NCBI GenBank assembly: GCA_039180875.1
Contig: JBCDCY010000001.1
Span: forward strand, 1,074,632-1,138,631
DNA length: 64,000 nt
Origin: JBCDCY01 sp039180875
GTDB taxonomy: Bacteria; Pseudomonadota; Alphaproteobacteria; Rhodobacterales; Rhodobacteraceae
Direction of reading: 5' to 3'
Shown here: in pieces, positions 1-9,464 of the stretch
How positions within the stretch are numbered: the stretch's first letter is position 1
Layout: every line of letters starts with the position of its first letter
Position numbers and translations under genes: made by a program
Notes under the pieces: model-generated
The model's database searches: none
What the model was told of the DNA's origin: nothing
Seen by the model: the letters and a program-made list of their open reading frames with translations, nothing else

Positions 1-1
1 C

Positions 2-388
2 ACGGCGCTGCCGCCGGCGGTGGCGGCCGGGGCGGCGGCGGCGATCCAGCACCTCAAGGTCTCGGAGTTCGAGCGCGCCCGCCAGCGGGACCGCGTGGCC
101 CGCTTCCGCGCCGGGCTCGACGCCTGCGGCATCCCGCACCTTCCGAACCCCAGCCACATCGTGCCAGTGATGGTGAAGGACCCGGTGAAGTGCAAGATGA
201 TCTCCGACATCCTGCTCGACGACCACGGCATCTACGTGCAGCCGATCAACTACCCGACGGTGCCCAAGGGGACGGAGCGGCTGCGCTTCACCCCGTCGCC
301 GGTGCACAGCGATGCCGATATCGAGCATGTGGTGCGGGCGCTGCACAGCCTTTGGGCCCAGTGCGCGCTGAGCCGCGCCGTGGCCTAA
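2..388 (+). CDS. hemA: 5-aminolevulinate synthase, C-terminal part (5' end outside window)
   Basis: Only the last 128 residues are present, in frame from base 2. The protein condenses glycine and succinyl-CoA to 5-aminolevulinate with pyridoxal phosphate, the first step of tetrapyrrole synthesis in alphaproteobacteria (C4 pathway). The visible part carries family-typical stretches: LPPAVAAGAAAAIQHL, NPSHIVPVMV, DPVKCKMISD, HGIYVQPINYPTVPKGTE and LRFTPSPVHSD, which form the C-terminal domain of this alpha-oxoamine synthase. The TAA stop overlaps the stop of the convergent glycosyltransferase gene by a few bases, so the two genes have no spacer. Identification is firm from these motifs; whether the genome has a second ALAS copy cannot be seen here. 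Confidence 0.95.
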   Translation, partial: TALPPAVAAGAAAAIQHLKVSEFERARQRDRVARFRAGLDACGIPHLPNPSHIVPVMVKDPVKCKMISDILLDDHGIYVQPINYPTVPKGTERLRFTPSPVHSDADIEHVVRALHSLWAQCALSRAVA

Positions 389-1539
389 GGGGTTCGGGAG
401 ATCTGGCGGAGGCCTGATTTCGGCCCCTTGCTCATTGCCCGCGCGGCCCGGCGGTAGTAGCGCCAGTTGGGCGCCTCCCACGGCGTGTCGCTGTCGATGA
501 AGCCGCCGGTGCGGAGCGCGTCGGCCAAGCGTTCCAGATCGAGCTGCCCGACGGAGAGGCGATCGGCCTTCGTCCGCCCCTCAGGCACCCAATCGGCCTG
601 GATGGCGTCGATCACCAACGTCTCGATCCCTGCAAAACCCTGCAATTGGCGCACGATGTTGCGGTAGGCCGGGTGGCTGCGGCGCAGGATCATCGCCACC
701 TGCTGCTCCGGCCGCGCAACGAAGCCGAAAAGGTGGAGCGCCGAGCCGTCGAGCGAGACGATCTGCCGGGCCGCTTTGTAGCGGGCGATTTGCTCCGCCA
801 TCGTGTGCTTTTGCGGGTGGAAGATCTCGTAGCCCTCCCGCGCCAGGTTCTGCTCGAGATATTCCTCGGCAAAGATCCCGCCGCGCTTGGCCCCGAGGGC
901 GGAGCGGGAGAGGTAGAGCCGCTCCGGCCCCTCCGCCGCAATCCCTTGCGCGAAGGAGCTGTGGATGAACTGGCGAAAGGCCGGCGTCCCCTCGGCGATC
1001 GTGCCGAGGCCGAAGCCCTGGCCCGGCACATGCAAGCGCTCAAACTGCGTCGGCTCCGTCAGGATGGTGAGCGGCAGGTCGATCCCCATCATCTCGAGGA
1101 AGGCGGTGTGCAACGGCATCTGCGTGTCGCCGAGGCGCGGCCGCTTGGCGAAGAAGACGATGGACTGCACATCGTCCGGCACCTCGGGGGCGGCCCAAAG
1201 CCGGCTGGTCGACTCGCAGAGGAAATGCCCGAAATGGACCCAGAGGAGCCCGCCGTAGAGATGCGCGCCGGAAAGCTTCGCCCCAGCCTCGGGGAGCGGC
1301 GGCTCCGTCGTCAGCGCCGTGCGGCCGCGCCAGGTAGCGCCCATGGGGGCATAGCTGCCATCAGCGCGCAGCACCCCGGCTGCCTGCACCATCGCCGATT
1401 GGGTCGGCGGCACGACCCAGGCATCCTCCAACACCTCGACCGCCGCGCACCAGGCGGCATCGGGATCGGGCCGCAGCGGCTCAGCCACCAGCCGGTCCCA
1501 CCTTGACGCCCCGCGGCCCGGGTGGGACGGAGGGCCCAT
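385..1539 (-). CDS. Glycosyltransferase family 61-like (DUF563) protein
   Basis: About 384 residues on the minus strand. The middle and C-terminal parts resemble the GT61/DUF563 family: HFLCESTSRLWA (family HFL/E block), an RLYLSR segment (the family xxYVSR motif) followed by an acidic/aromatic block, and IVSLDGSALHLFGF (the family 'hGSALxN' region). Such enzymes transfer sugars during surface polysaccharide synthesis. No signal peptide or membrane span is evident. The start is uncertain: the reading frame is open upstream to 1569, an ATG at 1539 would abut the divergent gene that starts at 1538, and GTG codons lie further in (for example near 1488). A start inside 1539 is more likely because the divergent genes otherwise share no promoter space. 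Neighbouring genes are further glycosyltransferases. Confidence 0.7.
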   Translation of the reverse strand: MGPPSHPGRGASRWDRLVAEPLRPDPDAAWCAAVEVLEDAWVVPPTQSAMVQAAGVLRADGSYAPMGATWRGRTALTTEPPLPEAGAKLSGAHLYGGLLWVHFGHFLCESTSRLWAAPEVPDDVQSIVFFAKRPRLGDTQMPLHTAFLEMMGIDLPLTILTEPTQFERLHVPGQGFGLGTIAEGTPAFRQFIHSSFAQGIAAEGPERLYLSRSALGAKRGGIFAEEYLEQNLAREGYEIFHPQKHTMAEQIARYKAARQIVSLDGSALHLFGFVARPEQQVAMILRRSHPAYRNIVRQLQGFAGIETLVIDAIQADWVPEGRTKADRLSVGQLDLERLADALRTGGFIDSDTPWEAPNWRYYRRAARAMSKGPKSGLRQISRTP

Positions 1540-2581
1540 GCGCATCCTCGCCGTGCTGACGGTCCGCAACGAAGCGGCGTTCCTGCTGGAATGGCTGGCC
1601 CATCACCGGGTCGTCGGCTTCAGCGATGTCCTGGTCTTCTCCAACGATTGCGCCGATGGCACGGACGCGCTGCTCGACCGGTTGATGGCCCGCGGTCTGC
1701 TCACCCACGTGCGCAACGCCGCGACCGACGATGGCGGCGTGCAGTGGAGCGCCCTGAAGCAAGCCGACAAGCATCCGCTCACCCGGGCGGCCGACTGGAT
1801 CCTGCCCTTCGACATCGACGAGTTCGTCAACATCCATGCAGGCGACGGCCGCCTGGCCGACCTGTTCGCCGCCTTGCCGGAGGCGACGGCGATCACGCTC
1901 ACCTGGCGTCTTTTCGGCAATGGCGGCATCGTGCGCTACGCCGACGCGCCGGTGACGGAGCAATTCACCCGCGCCGCGCCCGTGCCCTGCTACTGGCCCT
2001 GGCGCGCGGCGATGTTCAAGACGCTCTTCCGAAACGACGGCACCTACCGCAAGCTCGGCGTGCACCGCCCGCGCAATCCCGATCCGGCGCGGGTGGACGA
2101 TGCCGCCTGGTTCGACGGCAGCGGCCGGCGCCTGCCAGAGCTCTATCACCGGCAGAAGCTCTTCTCGCCCTACTGGCAGGCGAACAACGGCTTGGTGCAG
2201 CTCAACCACTACGCCCTCGGCGCGATGGAGAGCTTCGTGCTGAAGGCCGATCGCGGCCGGGCGGTGCATGCTCAGGACCAGCTCGGCATCGGCTACTGGA
2301 TGGACCGGAATTTCGACGCGAGCGAGGATCTGACCATCGCCCGCTACCGTGACGAGACCCGGGCCGAGATCGCGGCGCTGATGGCGGACGAGGAAACCGC
2401 TTCGCTGCATCAGGCTGGCGTCGCCTGGCGCCATCGGCGGTTTCGCGAATTGATGGCGGACGAGCCGATGCGCGCGCTGTTCGGCCAGTTGCGGATGGCG
2501 CCGCCCACCCGACCGCTCGACCGTGATGCGGCCGGCGAGCTGATGCGCTGGGCCCAGGCGGCGATGCGGCGGCAGGGCTAG
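1538..2581 (+). CDS. GT2-like glycosyltransferase (Glyco_tranf_2_4 type)
   Basis: A 347-residue protein that starts with the family signature LAVLTVRNEAAFLLEWLAHH, then SNDCADGTD and the acidic metal/nucleotide-sugar motif FDIDEFVNIH (D92, D94), followed by TWRLFGNGG. These define the PF13704-type glycosyltransferase group that is abundant in Rhodobacterales. It probably acts in the cytosol on exopolysaccharide, LPS or protein glycosylation; the acceptor cannot be read from sequence. Two paralogs with the same NDC.DG.D and D.DE..NIH motifs lie next door on the opposite strand (2594-4903 and 5007-6005), so this is a local family expansion. The stop is 12 bp from the convergent stop of the fusion gene. 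Confidence 0.85.
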   Translation: MRILAVLTVRNEAAFLLEWLAHHRVVGFSDVLVFSNDCADGTDALLDRLMARGLLTHVRNAATDDGGVQWSALKQADKHPLTRAADWILPFDIDEFVNIHAGDGRLADLFAALPEATAITLTWRLFGNGGIVRYADAPVTEQFTRAAPVPCYWPWRAAMFKTLFRNDGTYRKLGVHRPRNPDPARVDDAAWFDGSGRRLPELYHRQKLFSPYWQANNGLVQLNHYALGAMESFVLKADRGRAVHAQDQLGIGYWMDRNFDASEDLTIARYRDETRAEIAALMADEETASLHQAGVAWRHRRFRELMADEPMRALFGQLRMAPPTRPLDRDAAGELMRWAQAAMRRQG

Positions 2582-2593
2582 GGTCACGATCCC

Positions 2594-4903
2594 CTAGCTC
2601 TCCATATCGGCCGTCACCACGGCCGCGATGCGCTCGGCATCGGTGAGGTCGAGCTGCGTGACCTGATCGTAGAGCGCTCGGAACTCCGGCACCGCCATCA
2701 GCGTCTCCGCCTTCTCCCGGTGCCAGGCGACCGCCGCTGCATGCAGGCGCGCGACCTCCGCATCCTCCATCAGCCGGGCCAGCTCCGCCTCCATCCGCGG
2801 CACATGGCGTTGGATAGTGACGTCGGTGCAGGAGTTGAAGTCCATCCGGATCCAATAGTTGAGCCCGATGGAGCGGTCGACATGCAGCGCCCGCCCGCGC
2901 TGGCGCTTCACCAGAAACGACTGGGCCGAGCGGAGCGCATAGTGGTTGAGCTGCACCAGGTCGTAGCCGATGGTCTTGGTGTCGGAGCGCCAGCCGTTCT
3001 TCAGATAGCTCTTGGTCACGTCGTGGCCGGAGCCGTTCACCCAGCGCACCTGATCGGCGTGCTCTTCCTCAAGCTTGTTCGGACGGTGGCAGCTGAGCTT
3101 GGCGTAGGCGCCGATATTGCGCACGATCGTCTTGAAGCCCCAGGCGGTGTGGGGCTTCGGCAGGTAGGACGGGGCGCAGCGCTCGAACTGGGCGATCACC
3201 GGCGCGTCGTCGTAGCGCTGCACGCCGCCATGGCCGAAGAGCCGCCAGGTCATGGCGATGTTGGTGGCGGGGCCCACGGCCTCATAGAGCTCGGGCAGGG
3301 TGCCGTCGCCGTGGCGGATGTTGATGAACTCGTCGGTGTCGATGTGGATGATCCACTCGGCGTTTTGCAGCGCCGGATGCTCGATGGCGCGGTTGAGCGC
3401 GGCCTGCTGCGGCGACTGCCCTTTCCAGCTGCTGTTGTCCTCATGGTGCAGCACGCCGAGTGCGGCGAGACGGTCGAGCAGGGCGTCCGTCCCGTCCTCG
3501 CAATCGTTGGTGTAGAGCAGGAAGGTGTCGACGCCGATGGAGCGGTGATAGGCGATCCACTCGAGCAGGAACGGCCCCTCGTTCTTCATGCAGCCGACGA
3601 TGACGCTGCCGGTGGAGCCGTCTCGGGGCGCCTGGGCCGTGTGCGGTTTGGTCGCCGGCAGCGGGGTCGCCTCGTCGAAAGCGACAACGTCGTTCCGGGG
3701 CGCGAGCCGCCCCTGGGCGAAGGAGGGGACAGCGGCCTTCGCCTCCTCCGACAGCACCAGATCGGCGGCGGCAGAGAGGCCGTTCTGCGGTGCCTCCTCC
3801 CGCTTCCGGGCTTGCTTCCGCGCCCGGCGCGGGCGCGGGCGCGGCGTTGGCGGCGTGAGGCGGGCGAGGGCGGCCTCCACCACCTGGTCGGGATCGAAGT
3901 CATCGGCGATCACCGGCGGCTGCCACGCGGCGGCGCGCTTCGGCGGGGTGAGGGCGGTCTTGGTTACGCCCTTAAACGCCTCCGCCAGCGCGGCGTTGCC
4001 GGGCCGGAAAACCGATGCGAGGGCCGTCAATTCCCCTGGGGCGATGGCCGGGCCGTCGGCAGCAGCCTCGGACCAAAGGCGCCGGCGGACCGGCATCGGC
4101 AGCCGCGCCTCCTTGGCTGCTAGGCGGAGGTTGATCTGGCGCATCCGCTCCAGATGGGCGGCCGAGGGGATCTCGGGCGGTTCCAGATCGACCTTGCCGA
4201 TGCTGCCGGGCAGCTCGAAGGCGGTGCGCAGCTCGGTTTGCATGACCTCGCTGGTCAGGGGCTTGTTCGGCAGGGTGCGCACCGTCACGCCGTCGGCGCC
4301 GAAGACGGCCTGCCAGCGGGCGACCGTCGCCGCGTGGTCGAGCCAGACCGGCGGCGCGACGATGGCCCGCGGCCCGTCGGCCTCCGGCATCGCGTCCTCC
4401 GCCGCCCAATCCTCCGCGCTCATGGCAAGCTCGCGGGAGAGCGGCGCCGTCCGCCCTTCCGTCACCTGCCAGGCGTAGTGGGCGGCGAGGGCGCGGCACT
4501 GCTCCTCCACATGGAAGATCACCCGGATGTCGTCGGAGAAGGGCTCGAGCAGGGCGCGGAACCGGGCGATCTCCTCAGCGCTGCGAAGGCGCGAGGCCGC
4601 GTGACCGGCGGCGAGGGTCACCTGCTCCGGCGCGGCGGCGCGGATCTCCCGCCCCAGGCGCCGGGCGATCTGACGGCCGAGCTGCTCCTGCGCCTCGGCG
4701 GAGGCATAGCCCCGGCGGGCCCGCATCGGGTCGATATGATCGGGGTCGAGCGCCGCGATGGTCAGCAACGCATGCTGCCGGCCGGAGAGGCTGCGCGGGT
4801 GCAGGATCCCCCGCCCGGCCAGGGCCTCCCGCCGCCCGGCGAGCAGACGCACGGCATCGCTGGCGGCGCGGCCCTCCGGCCCGACATGGACGAGGATGCG
4901 CAT
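2594..4903 (-). CDS. Fusion protein: sulfotransferase-like N-terminal region plus GT2-like glycosyltransferase domain
   Basis: A 769-residue protein with a TGGAGGGG ribosome site 5 bases before the ATG. Residues 1 to about 170 begin MRILVHVGPEG and later show an FHVEEQCRALAAHYAW stretch, which resembles the degenerate sulfotransferase-like domains fused to glycosyltransferases in this order; the P-loop is not classical, so activity is doubtful. A basic linker rich in Arg/Lys/Pro lies around residues 345-370. From about residue 430 the PF13704-like domain runs: VGCMKNEGPFLLEW, TNDCEDGTD, the acidic IHIDTDEFINIR and WRLFGHGG, ending LVQLNHYALRS. Likely a surface-glycan enzyme. The C-terminal half is closely related to its two neighbours (1538-2581 and 5007-6005), suggesting duplication. 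The function of the N-terminal part is inferred only. Confidence 0.75.
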   Translation of the reverse strand: MRILVHVGPEGRAASDAVRLLAGRREALAGRGILHPRSLSGRQHALLTIAALDPDHIDPMRARRGYASAEAQEQLGRQIARRLGREIRAAAPEQVTLAAGHAASRLRSAEEIARFRALLEPFSDDIRVIFHVEEQCRALAAHYAWQVTEGRTAPLSRELAMSAEDWAAEDAMPEADGPRAIVAPPVWLDHAATVARWQAVFGADGVTVRTLPNKPLTSEVMQTELRTAFELPGSIGKVDLEPPEIPSAAHLERMRQINLRLAAKEARLPMPVRRRLWSEAAADGPAIAPGELTALASVFRPGNAALAEAFKGVTKTALTPPKRAAAWQPPVIADDFDPDQVVEAALARLTPPTPRPRPRRARKQARKREEAPQNGLSAAADLVLSEEAKAAVPSFAQGRLAPRNDVVAFDEATPLPATKPHTAQAPRDGSTGSVIVGCMKNEGPFLLEWIAYHRSIGVDTFLLYTNDCEDGTDALLDRLAALGVLHHEDNSSWKGQSPQQAALNRAIEHPALQNAEWIIHIDTDEFINIRHGDGTLPELYEAVGPATNIAMTWRLFGHGGVQRYDDAPVIAQFERCAPSYLPKPHTAWGFKTIVRNIGAYAKLSCHRPNKLEEEHADQVRWVNGSGHDVTKSYLKNGWRSDTKTIGYDLVQLNHYALRSAQSFLVKRQRGRALHVDRSIGLNYWIRMDFNSCTDVTIQRHVPRMEAELARLMEDAEVARLHAAAVAWHREKAETLMAVPEFRALYDQVTQLDLTDAERIAAVVTADMES

Positions 4904-5006
4904 GGGGCCCCTCCAGGATCAGCTGCGACGGCGGGTCGATAGCATCGCAACCCGTTGCGCGCCATGGCCCGGCGCCATCACCTGGCGCCAAATGGTTGCG
5001 ATTGCG

Positions 5007-6005
5007 TCAAGCGAGGCCCGCCTCGGCCGCCGTCATCGGCTGGCCATCCGCGGCCATCTCGGCCAGGCGCGCGGCCATCGCGGCGCAGCAGGCATAGTGC
5101 GCCGCCCGGATCCGGGGCTTCGCAAGCGCCCCTGCCATCGCCTCTCGCAGAGCCGGGGCGTGGCGGAGGATGGAGCGATCCTCCCGCTCGTTCCGGTCGC
5201 GCTTTACCCAGAACTTCTCGCCGTAGCGCCGGCCGCGCAGGGCCTCGTCCGCGCCGATGGGCTTGGCGCCCTGGCCGCGAAAGCGCTTGAGGCTGAAGAC
5301 GTCGTAGCTGCGCACCGCGTAGTGGTTCACCTGGGCGAGGCTGAACTTGCGCTGGCGGTTGGGCAGCGTCTGCAGCGGATTGCCGGTCTTGCGCATGGCG
5401 CCGAGGAAGTCGTGGGGCACCGGGTCGCCGTCGCAGGTGATGAAGCGCTCACCCGAGCCTTCGAATGCGGGATCGAGGAACGGGCGGTGTTGGTAGAGCT
5501 GGGTGATGAGCGGGTGGCGGCGAAAGAAGCTCTTGGTCGGGCTGTTCTCCGCATGGCCCCGGCCGGCGCAGCGGCAGAACGTCTCGATCGTCAGGCCGTC
5601 GGCCCAGGCCGCCACCCCGGAATGGCCGAAGAGGCGCCAGTTCAGGACCATCCCCAATGCGTCGCCGATCGCCCCGATCAGATCCGGCACACGGCCCTCG
5701 CCCACGTGGATGTTGAGGTATTCGTCGGGGTCGAGCCAGCAAAACCAGGTGCAGCCGGCATAGGCCTCGCTCGCGAACATCGCCTCGGCCGCGGCGCCCT
5801 GGGCCGTCGCCTCCGGCGGCGGGGTGCTGCGGTGATGGGTGAGCCAGCCCTCCTCGGCCAACACGTCGAGGAGTGTGTCGGAGCCGTCGCTGCAGTCATT
5901 GGAGTAGACGACGATCCGGTCGAAGCCGATCAGGCGGTTGTAGAGCACCCACTCCAGGATGAACGGGCCCTCGTCCTTGATCGTGGTCATCAGCAGGGTC
6001 GACAT
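5007..6005 (-). CDS. GT2-like glycosyltransferase (Glyco_tranf_2_4 type)
   Basis: 332 residues, opening MSTLLMTTIKDEGPFILEW and continuing with SNDCSDGSD, the acidic motif WLDPDEYLNIH at about residues 90-100, LNWRLFGHSG and LAQVNHYAVRS. All are equivalents of the motifs in the two related genes just upstream, so this is the third local paralog. No membrane segment or export signal is visible, in keeping with a cytosolic nucleotide-sugar enzyme. It lies on the same strand as the fusion gene (103 bp apart) and as the metalloprotease gene behind it, but no strong ribosome site precedes its ATG (context GGTAACTGCCG). Substrate unknown. Confidence 0.8.
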   Translation of the reverse strand: MSTLLMTTIKDEGPFILEWVLYNRLIGFDRIVVYSNDCSDGSDTLLDVLAEEGWLTHHRSTPPPEATAQGAAAEAMFASEAYAGCTWFCWLDPDEYLNIHVGEGRVPDLIGAIGDALGMVLNWRLFGHSGVAAWADGLTIETFCRCAGRGHAENSPTKSFFRRHPLITQLYQHRPFLDPAFEGSGERFITCDGDPVPHDFLGAMRKTGNPLQTLPNRQRKFSLAQVNHYAVRSYDVFSLKRFRGQGAKPIGADEALRGRRYGEKFWVKRDRNEREDRSILRHAPALREAMAGALAKPRIRAAHYACCAAMAARLAEMAADGQPMTAAEAGLA

Positions 6006-6096
6006 CGGCAGTTACCCGAGCGGATCCCGGCGCGCGCCGGCCCGTCGGCTTTCGCCCGAGCCGGCCCGGGGGGTCAAGCCCCGCCGGGCGCCGGGC

Positions 6097-7851
6097 TCAG
6101 AGCAGCAGGTCGGATTGGTCGATCGAGGTGATGCCGAGCAGCGTGATCTCGAAATCCGCCACCAGATCGCCGTCCACATCGCCCATCAGCACGCCGTCGA
6201 CCCCGTCGGTCTCGAAGCTGAGCTCGCCCGCCCCGCTGAAGGAGGCGGCGCCGACGAAGGTGAAGGCCTCGTCCGAACTGCCGCCGCTGACGGCGTCGAT
6301 GGCGCTGAAGTCGAGCTTGTCGACGCCCTCGTCCCAGTCGGTGATGATGTCGCCCGCCCCAACCTGGGCGTCGGCGATGTCGGTCAACAGGAAGGTGTCG
6401 GCCCCGCCCCCGCCGGTCAGGGTGTCGGCGCCCGTGCCGCCGTTGATGGTGTCGAAACCGGCCCCGCCGTGCAGCTCGTCGTTGTCCTTGCCACCGTTCA
6501 GCACATCGGCGTCCAGACCACCGCGGATCCAGTCGGAGTGTTCGCCGCCGTTCAGCGTATCTCGGCCGTTGCCGCCGAGGATCCGGTCGTCGCCGCGCCC
6601 GCCCTCGACCTGGTCCCAGCCGCCCATGCCCCAAAGCCGATCAACCCCGTCGCCGCCGTCGAGCACATCGTCATTGGCACCGCCGAACAGCAGGTCGTTG
6701 GCCGCCCCACCCGACATCGTGTCATTGCCGTCGCCGCCCTCCAGCCGGTTGCGCGCGGCGTTGCCGGTGATGATGTCGACGCTCGAACCGCCGATCGCGT
6801 TCTCGATAAGGGAGCGCTCATCCCCCTGATATTGCAGGGCATTGTAGATGTTGCCGCTGGCGTACTGGCTGTTGGGATAGCCGCCGAGATAGGCCAGCTG
6901 ATTGAAGGAGAAGGTGGAGGCCGCGCCGGGACTGAGGTCGATCGACACCGGCAGCGTGTAGGCGCTGAGGTCGTAGGTATCGATGCCGCCGCCGTCCCAG
7001 ATGGTGGCGAAGATCACGTTGCCGCCGGCATTGGTGCCCGCCTCACCATTGACGTAGGTGATGCCGCTGCTGGCGTTCCAGGAATAGACCGTGTCGCCGC
7101 TATTGGTCTCGAAATCGGCGCCGTAAAGGTGCTGCAGCGCGGCGATATCGGCCATCATGAAGGTCTGCGGCGCGCCCCAGGTCTCGTAGTTGTAGCCGCT
7201 CGCATTGTCACCGACATAGCTGCGGTAGGTCATGACGGAGTATTCGACGCTGTCGTACTCCGTCGGTAGGGCGCCGTTATAGTTGTCCTCGTGCCCGTGG
7301 CTGAGACCCAGGTTGTGGCCGAGCTCATGCCAGACCGTGTGCCAGGCGTAATTGCCTTGCTGCGGATCTGTGTAGTCGTAGTTGCCGGTGTGGAACCAGG
7401 CATCGCCGCCGGACGATCCGGTCGAGGGATAGTAGGCCCAGGCCGTGCCGAAGTTGTAGGGATCGCTGGTGGTCGAGGCGACGCGGATATCGGCGCCCTC
7501 CTCCGCCGTCTCGCGGAAAGAGAGGTTGGTGAAACCCTCGACGGAGAAGCCGTCATTCGCGCTCGAACCCCAGTCGAGCTCCAGCGCGGCGCGCACCGCC
7601 TCCCGCATGCCGGCGCTGGCGGCGATCAGGCCCGCGGCCTCGTCACTGCTGTATTCGGAGTTGTCGGTGGGGAAGGAGAAGGTGATCTCAGAGGCGGTCC
7701 AGGCCCGGCCTTGCAACACCCCGTCGATCAGGCTGTTGCCGCTCGCGGTGACCGAGGTGTTGACGCCGGAGCCGCCGCCGGATCCGTTTCCGGCCGCGGC
7801 ATAGTCGCACTCATCAGCCCAGGGCCGCAGCGCCGTGCAAATTCCACACAT
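6097..7851 (-). CDS. Serralysin-like RTX metalloprotease (M10-type), type I secreted
   Basis: 584 residues from the ATG at 7851; the frame stays open to 7950 but the start at MCGICTALRPW is preferred because this short Cys/Trp tag is recurrent at the start of Rhodobacterales RTX proteases. The zinc site HELGHNLGLSHGH lies at about residues 172-184 and the Met-turn YSVMTY about 25 residues later, the metzincin arrangement. After about residue 365 come glycine/aspartate nonapeptides of GGDGNDT type (RTX calcium-binding beta-roll), and the acidic/hydrophobic tail DFEITLLGITSIDQSDLLL fits a type I secretion signal. There is no N-terminal Sec signal, as expected for T1SS export. No ABC exporter/membrane-fusion genes are nearby, so export depends on a system elsewhere. 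Confidence 0.88.
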   Translation of the reverse strand: MCGICTALRPWADECDYAAAGNGSGGGSGVNTSVTASGNSLIDGVLQGRAWTASEITFSFPTDNSEYSSDEAAGLIAASAGMREAVRAALELDWGSSANDGFSVEGFTNLSFRETAEEGADIRVASTTSDPYNFGTAWAYYPSTGSSGGDAWFHTGNYDYTDPQQGNYAWHTVWHELGHNLGLSHGHEDNYNGALPTEYDSVEYSVMTYRSYVGDNASGYNYETWGAPQTFMMADIAALQHLYGADFETNSGDTVYSWNASSGITYVNGEAGTNAGGNVIFATIWDGGGIDTYDLSAYTLPVSIDLSPGAASTFSFNQLAYLGGYPNSQYASGNIYNALQYQGDERSLIENAIGGSSVDIITGNAARNRLEGGDGNDTMSGGAANDLLFGGANDDVLDGGDGVDRLWGMGGWDQVEGGRGDDRILGGNGRDTLNGGEHSDWIRGGLDADVLNGGKDNDELHGGAGFDTINGGTGADTLTGGGGADTFLLTDIADAQVGAGDIITDWDEGVDKLDFSAIDAVSGGSSDEAFTFVGAASFSGAGELSFETDGVDGVLMGDVDGDLVADFEITLLGITSIDQSDLLL

Positions 7852-8069
7852 ATTTTTCACCCCACAATCGCAGCCGGCGCAGCCGAACGGATGCGCCGCC
7901 CGGACGCCGGCGGCTTCGCCGCGACGACGTCCGACAGTCAAACAAGTCACTCCCCGCGGTAACGGCTAGTCAGGCTTTGGGGCGAGTTCTGGGCACCTGA
8001 GGGGCGGCTTTTGGGCGTCTGCGCCCAAATGGAGGGGTTCCGAATGGAGGGATCCGTTGGCCGCTGCCG

Positions 8070-9440
8070 TCAGGGGCTGGTCGGCAGGCCGGCGCGGCCC
8101 TGGTTCAGGTCGCCGAAATCGGCGTAGGCGGCCTGGGCTTGCTGGTAGGCGCGCATATGGGCGAGCACCCGGGCATAGTCCGCATCGCCGGCGCCCTCGA
8201 GCCGGGCGGCCTTGGCGGAGAGATAGCGTTCTGCCGCGCCGCGCAGCACCTGGAGCAGGCCGTCGGGCCAGCGGCCCACCTTGGCGCCGGCCTGCTCCAG
8301 CCGGGCGATGGCCGGGCCCTGCAGCGCCAGCGCCTGGGTGAGACTGCGCAGCGTCGCAGCCTCCGCCGCCGTCTCGATGATCCAGCGCTCCTCCTCCGAC
8401 AGGCCTTCCCAGAAGGGGCGGTGGATCAGCAACTCAAGATAGGTGACCTGCTGGTGCCAGGTCTGGCCGTAGTAGTAGGGCGCCGCGCTGACCACCGGGG
8501 TGAGGTCGGCCTCGGCGTTCGCCAAGTGGCCCTGGCCAAGGGCTGCCTTGATCATCAGGATCTCGGTCGAGGGCAGGTTGAGCTCGTAGGCGTCGATATT
8601 GCCGGTGGCGATCATGCCGTGGGGTGGCAGGCCGGGGACGAAGCCGCCGAAGGTCAGGCGGTCGATCTCCTGGGCCAGCGGATTGTCATCGGTCGGGCAG
8701 GGCCGGTCGGCCTGTTCGCAACGGGTCGCTTGACCGATGCGGGCGACCGCGACCCCGGCCTCGGCGCAGGCCTCCCCCCAGATGCCGGCGCCGGGTTCGG
8801 GCCAGCGCACGATCCAGGGCTTCTCGCAAAGCGTGCGCATGGCTTCGAGCGGCGTGTTGCCGTCAGCCGTCGGGTCCGGCAGTGCCTCGGGAAACCAGCC
8901 ACCCCCCTGGGTCATGGTCATGGCGATCGGCAGGACGACGATATCGCCGATGCGGCGCGCATAGATCTCCTGCTGCAGGGCGAGGCCGCCGCCGTCGTAG
9001 AGGTAGGCGGCGAATTCGTCGGCTTCGAGCCCGAAGGGCAGGGCCGCGACGTAGAGCTCGCCGAGCTCCAGCCCGTTCTGGTTGGCGATGCCGATGCCGA
9101 GATCGACGCCGCCGCCCGCCCGACCCGCGGCTACGGCGGCGTAGGTCGTGGCGAAGGCATCCATGTCGGCCACCGGCCCGGCGACGGCATCCCGGTCGCT
9201 TTCCGGCACCTCACCGCTCACATGGTAGGTGAGGCGCTTGTCGTGGGGGGCGAGGCCACGGTTCACCTGCTCGATGAACAGCATCGCCAACCCACCGAGC
9301 GGATGGGCGCCGCTCCGCGGGGCATCCACGACCTGCATCGGCGGGAAGTTCGTCTGCATTGCGATGTCCTCGGCAAACGCCGGGGCGCCCAGCAGGCCCG
9401 CCCCCAGCGCCAGGACGCACGCGGATCTCAGCATTGGCAC
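8070..9440 (-). CDS. Periplasmic TRAP-type (DctP-like) substrate-binding protein, orphan
   Basis: 456 residues with a Sec signal peptide (LRSACVLALGAGLLGAPAFA, cut before EDIAMQTNFPP). The body looks like a DctP-family solute-binding protein: AMTMTQGGGWFPE, GMIATGNIDAYELNLPSTE, YYYGQTWHQQVTYLELLIHRPFWEGLS and the C-terminal helices. A GTG at 9440 has GGGGAGG 8 bases upstream; an ATG two codons later is the alternative. TRAP transporters need DctQ and DctM membrane subunits, but none is near; instead the gene ends an apparent three-gene unit with two exported cupins. An insertion with four cysteines (around LCEKPW...EACAEAG...RCEQADRPCP) is unusual for the family and suggests disulfides. Binding protein identity is fairly sure, ligand unknown. 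Confidence 0.75.
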   Translation of the reverse strand: MPMLRSACVLALGAGLLGAPAFAEDIAMQTNFPPMQVVDAPRSGAHPLGGLAMLFIEQVNRGLAPHDKRLTYHVSGEVPESDRDAVAGPVADMDAFATTYAAVAAGRAGGGVDLGIGIANQNGLELGELYVAALPFGLEADEFAAYLYDGGGLALQQEIYARRIGDIVVLPIAMTMTQGGGWFPEALPDPTADGNTPLEAMRTLCEKPWIVRWPEPGAGIWGEACAEAGVAVARIGQATRCEQADRPCPTDDNPLAQEIDRLTFGGFVPGLPPHGMIATGNIDAYELNLPSTEILMIKAALGQGHLANAEADLTPVVSAAPYYYGQTWHQQVTYLELLIHRPFWEGLSEEERWIIETAAEAATLRSLTQALALQGPAIARLEQAGAKVGRWPDGLLQVLRGAAERYLSAKAARLEGAGDADYARVLAHMRAYQQAQAAYADFGDLNQGRAGLPTSP

Positions 9441-9464
9441 AGTCTTGCCTCCCCGCCCGGGCGC

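Noticed and set aside
4758..6131. Plus-strand open frame of 457 codons
   Set aside because: Opposite the GT2 gene at 5007-6005; Gly/Ala/Arg-rich without motif.
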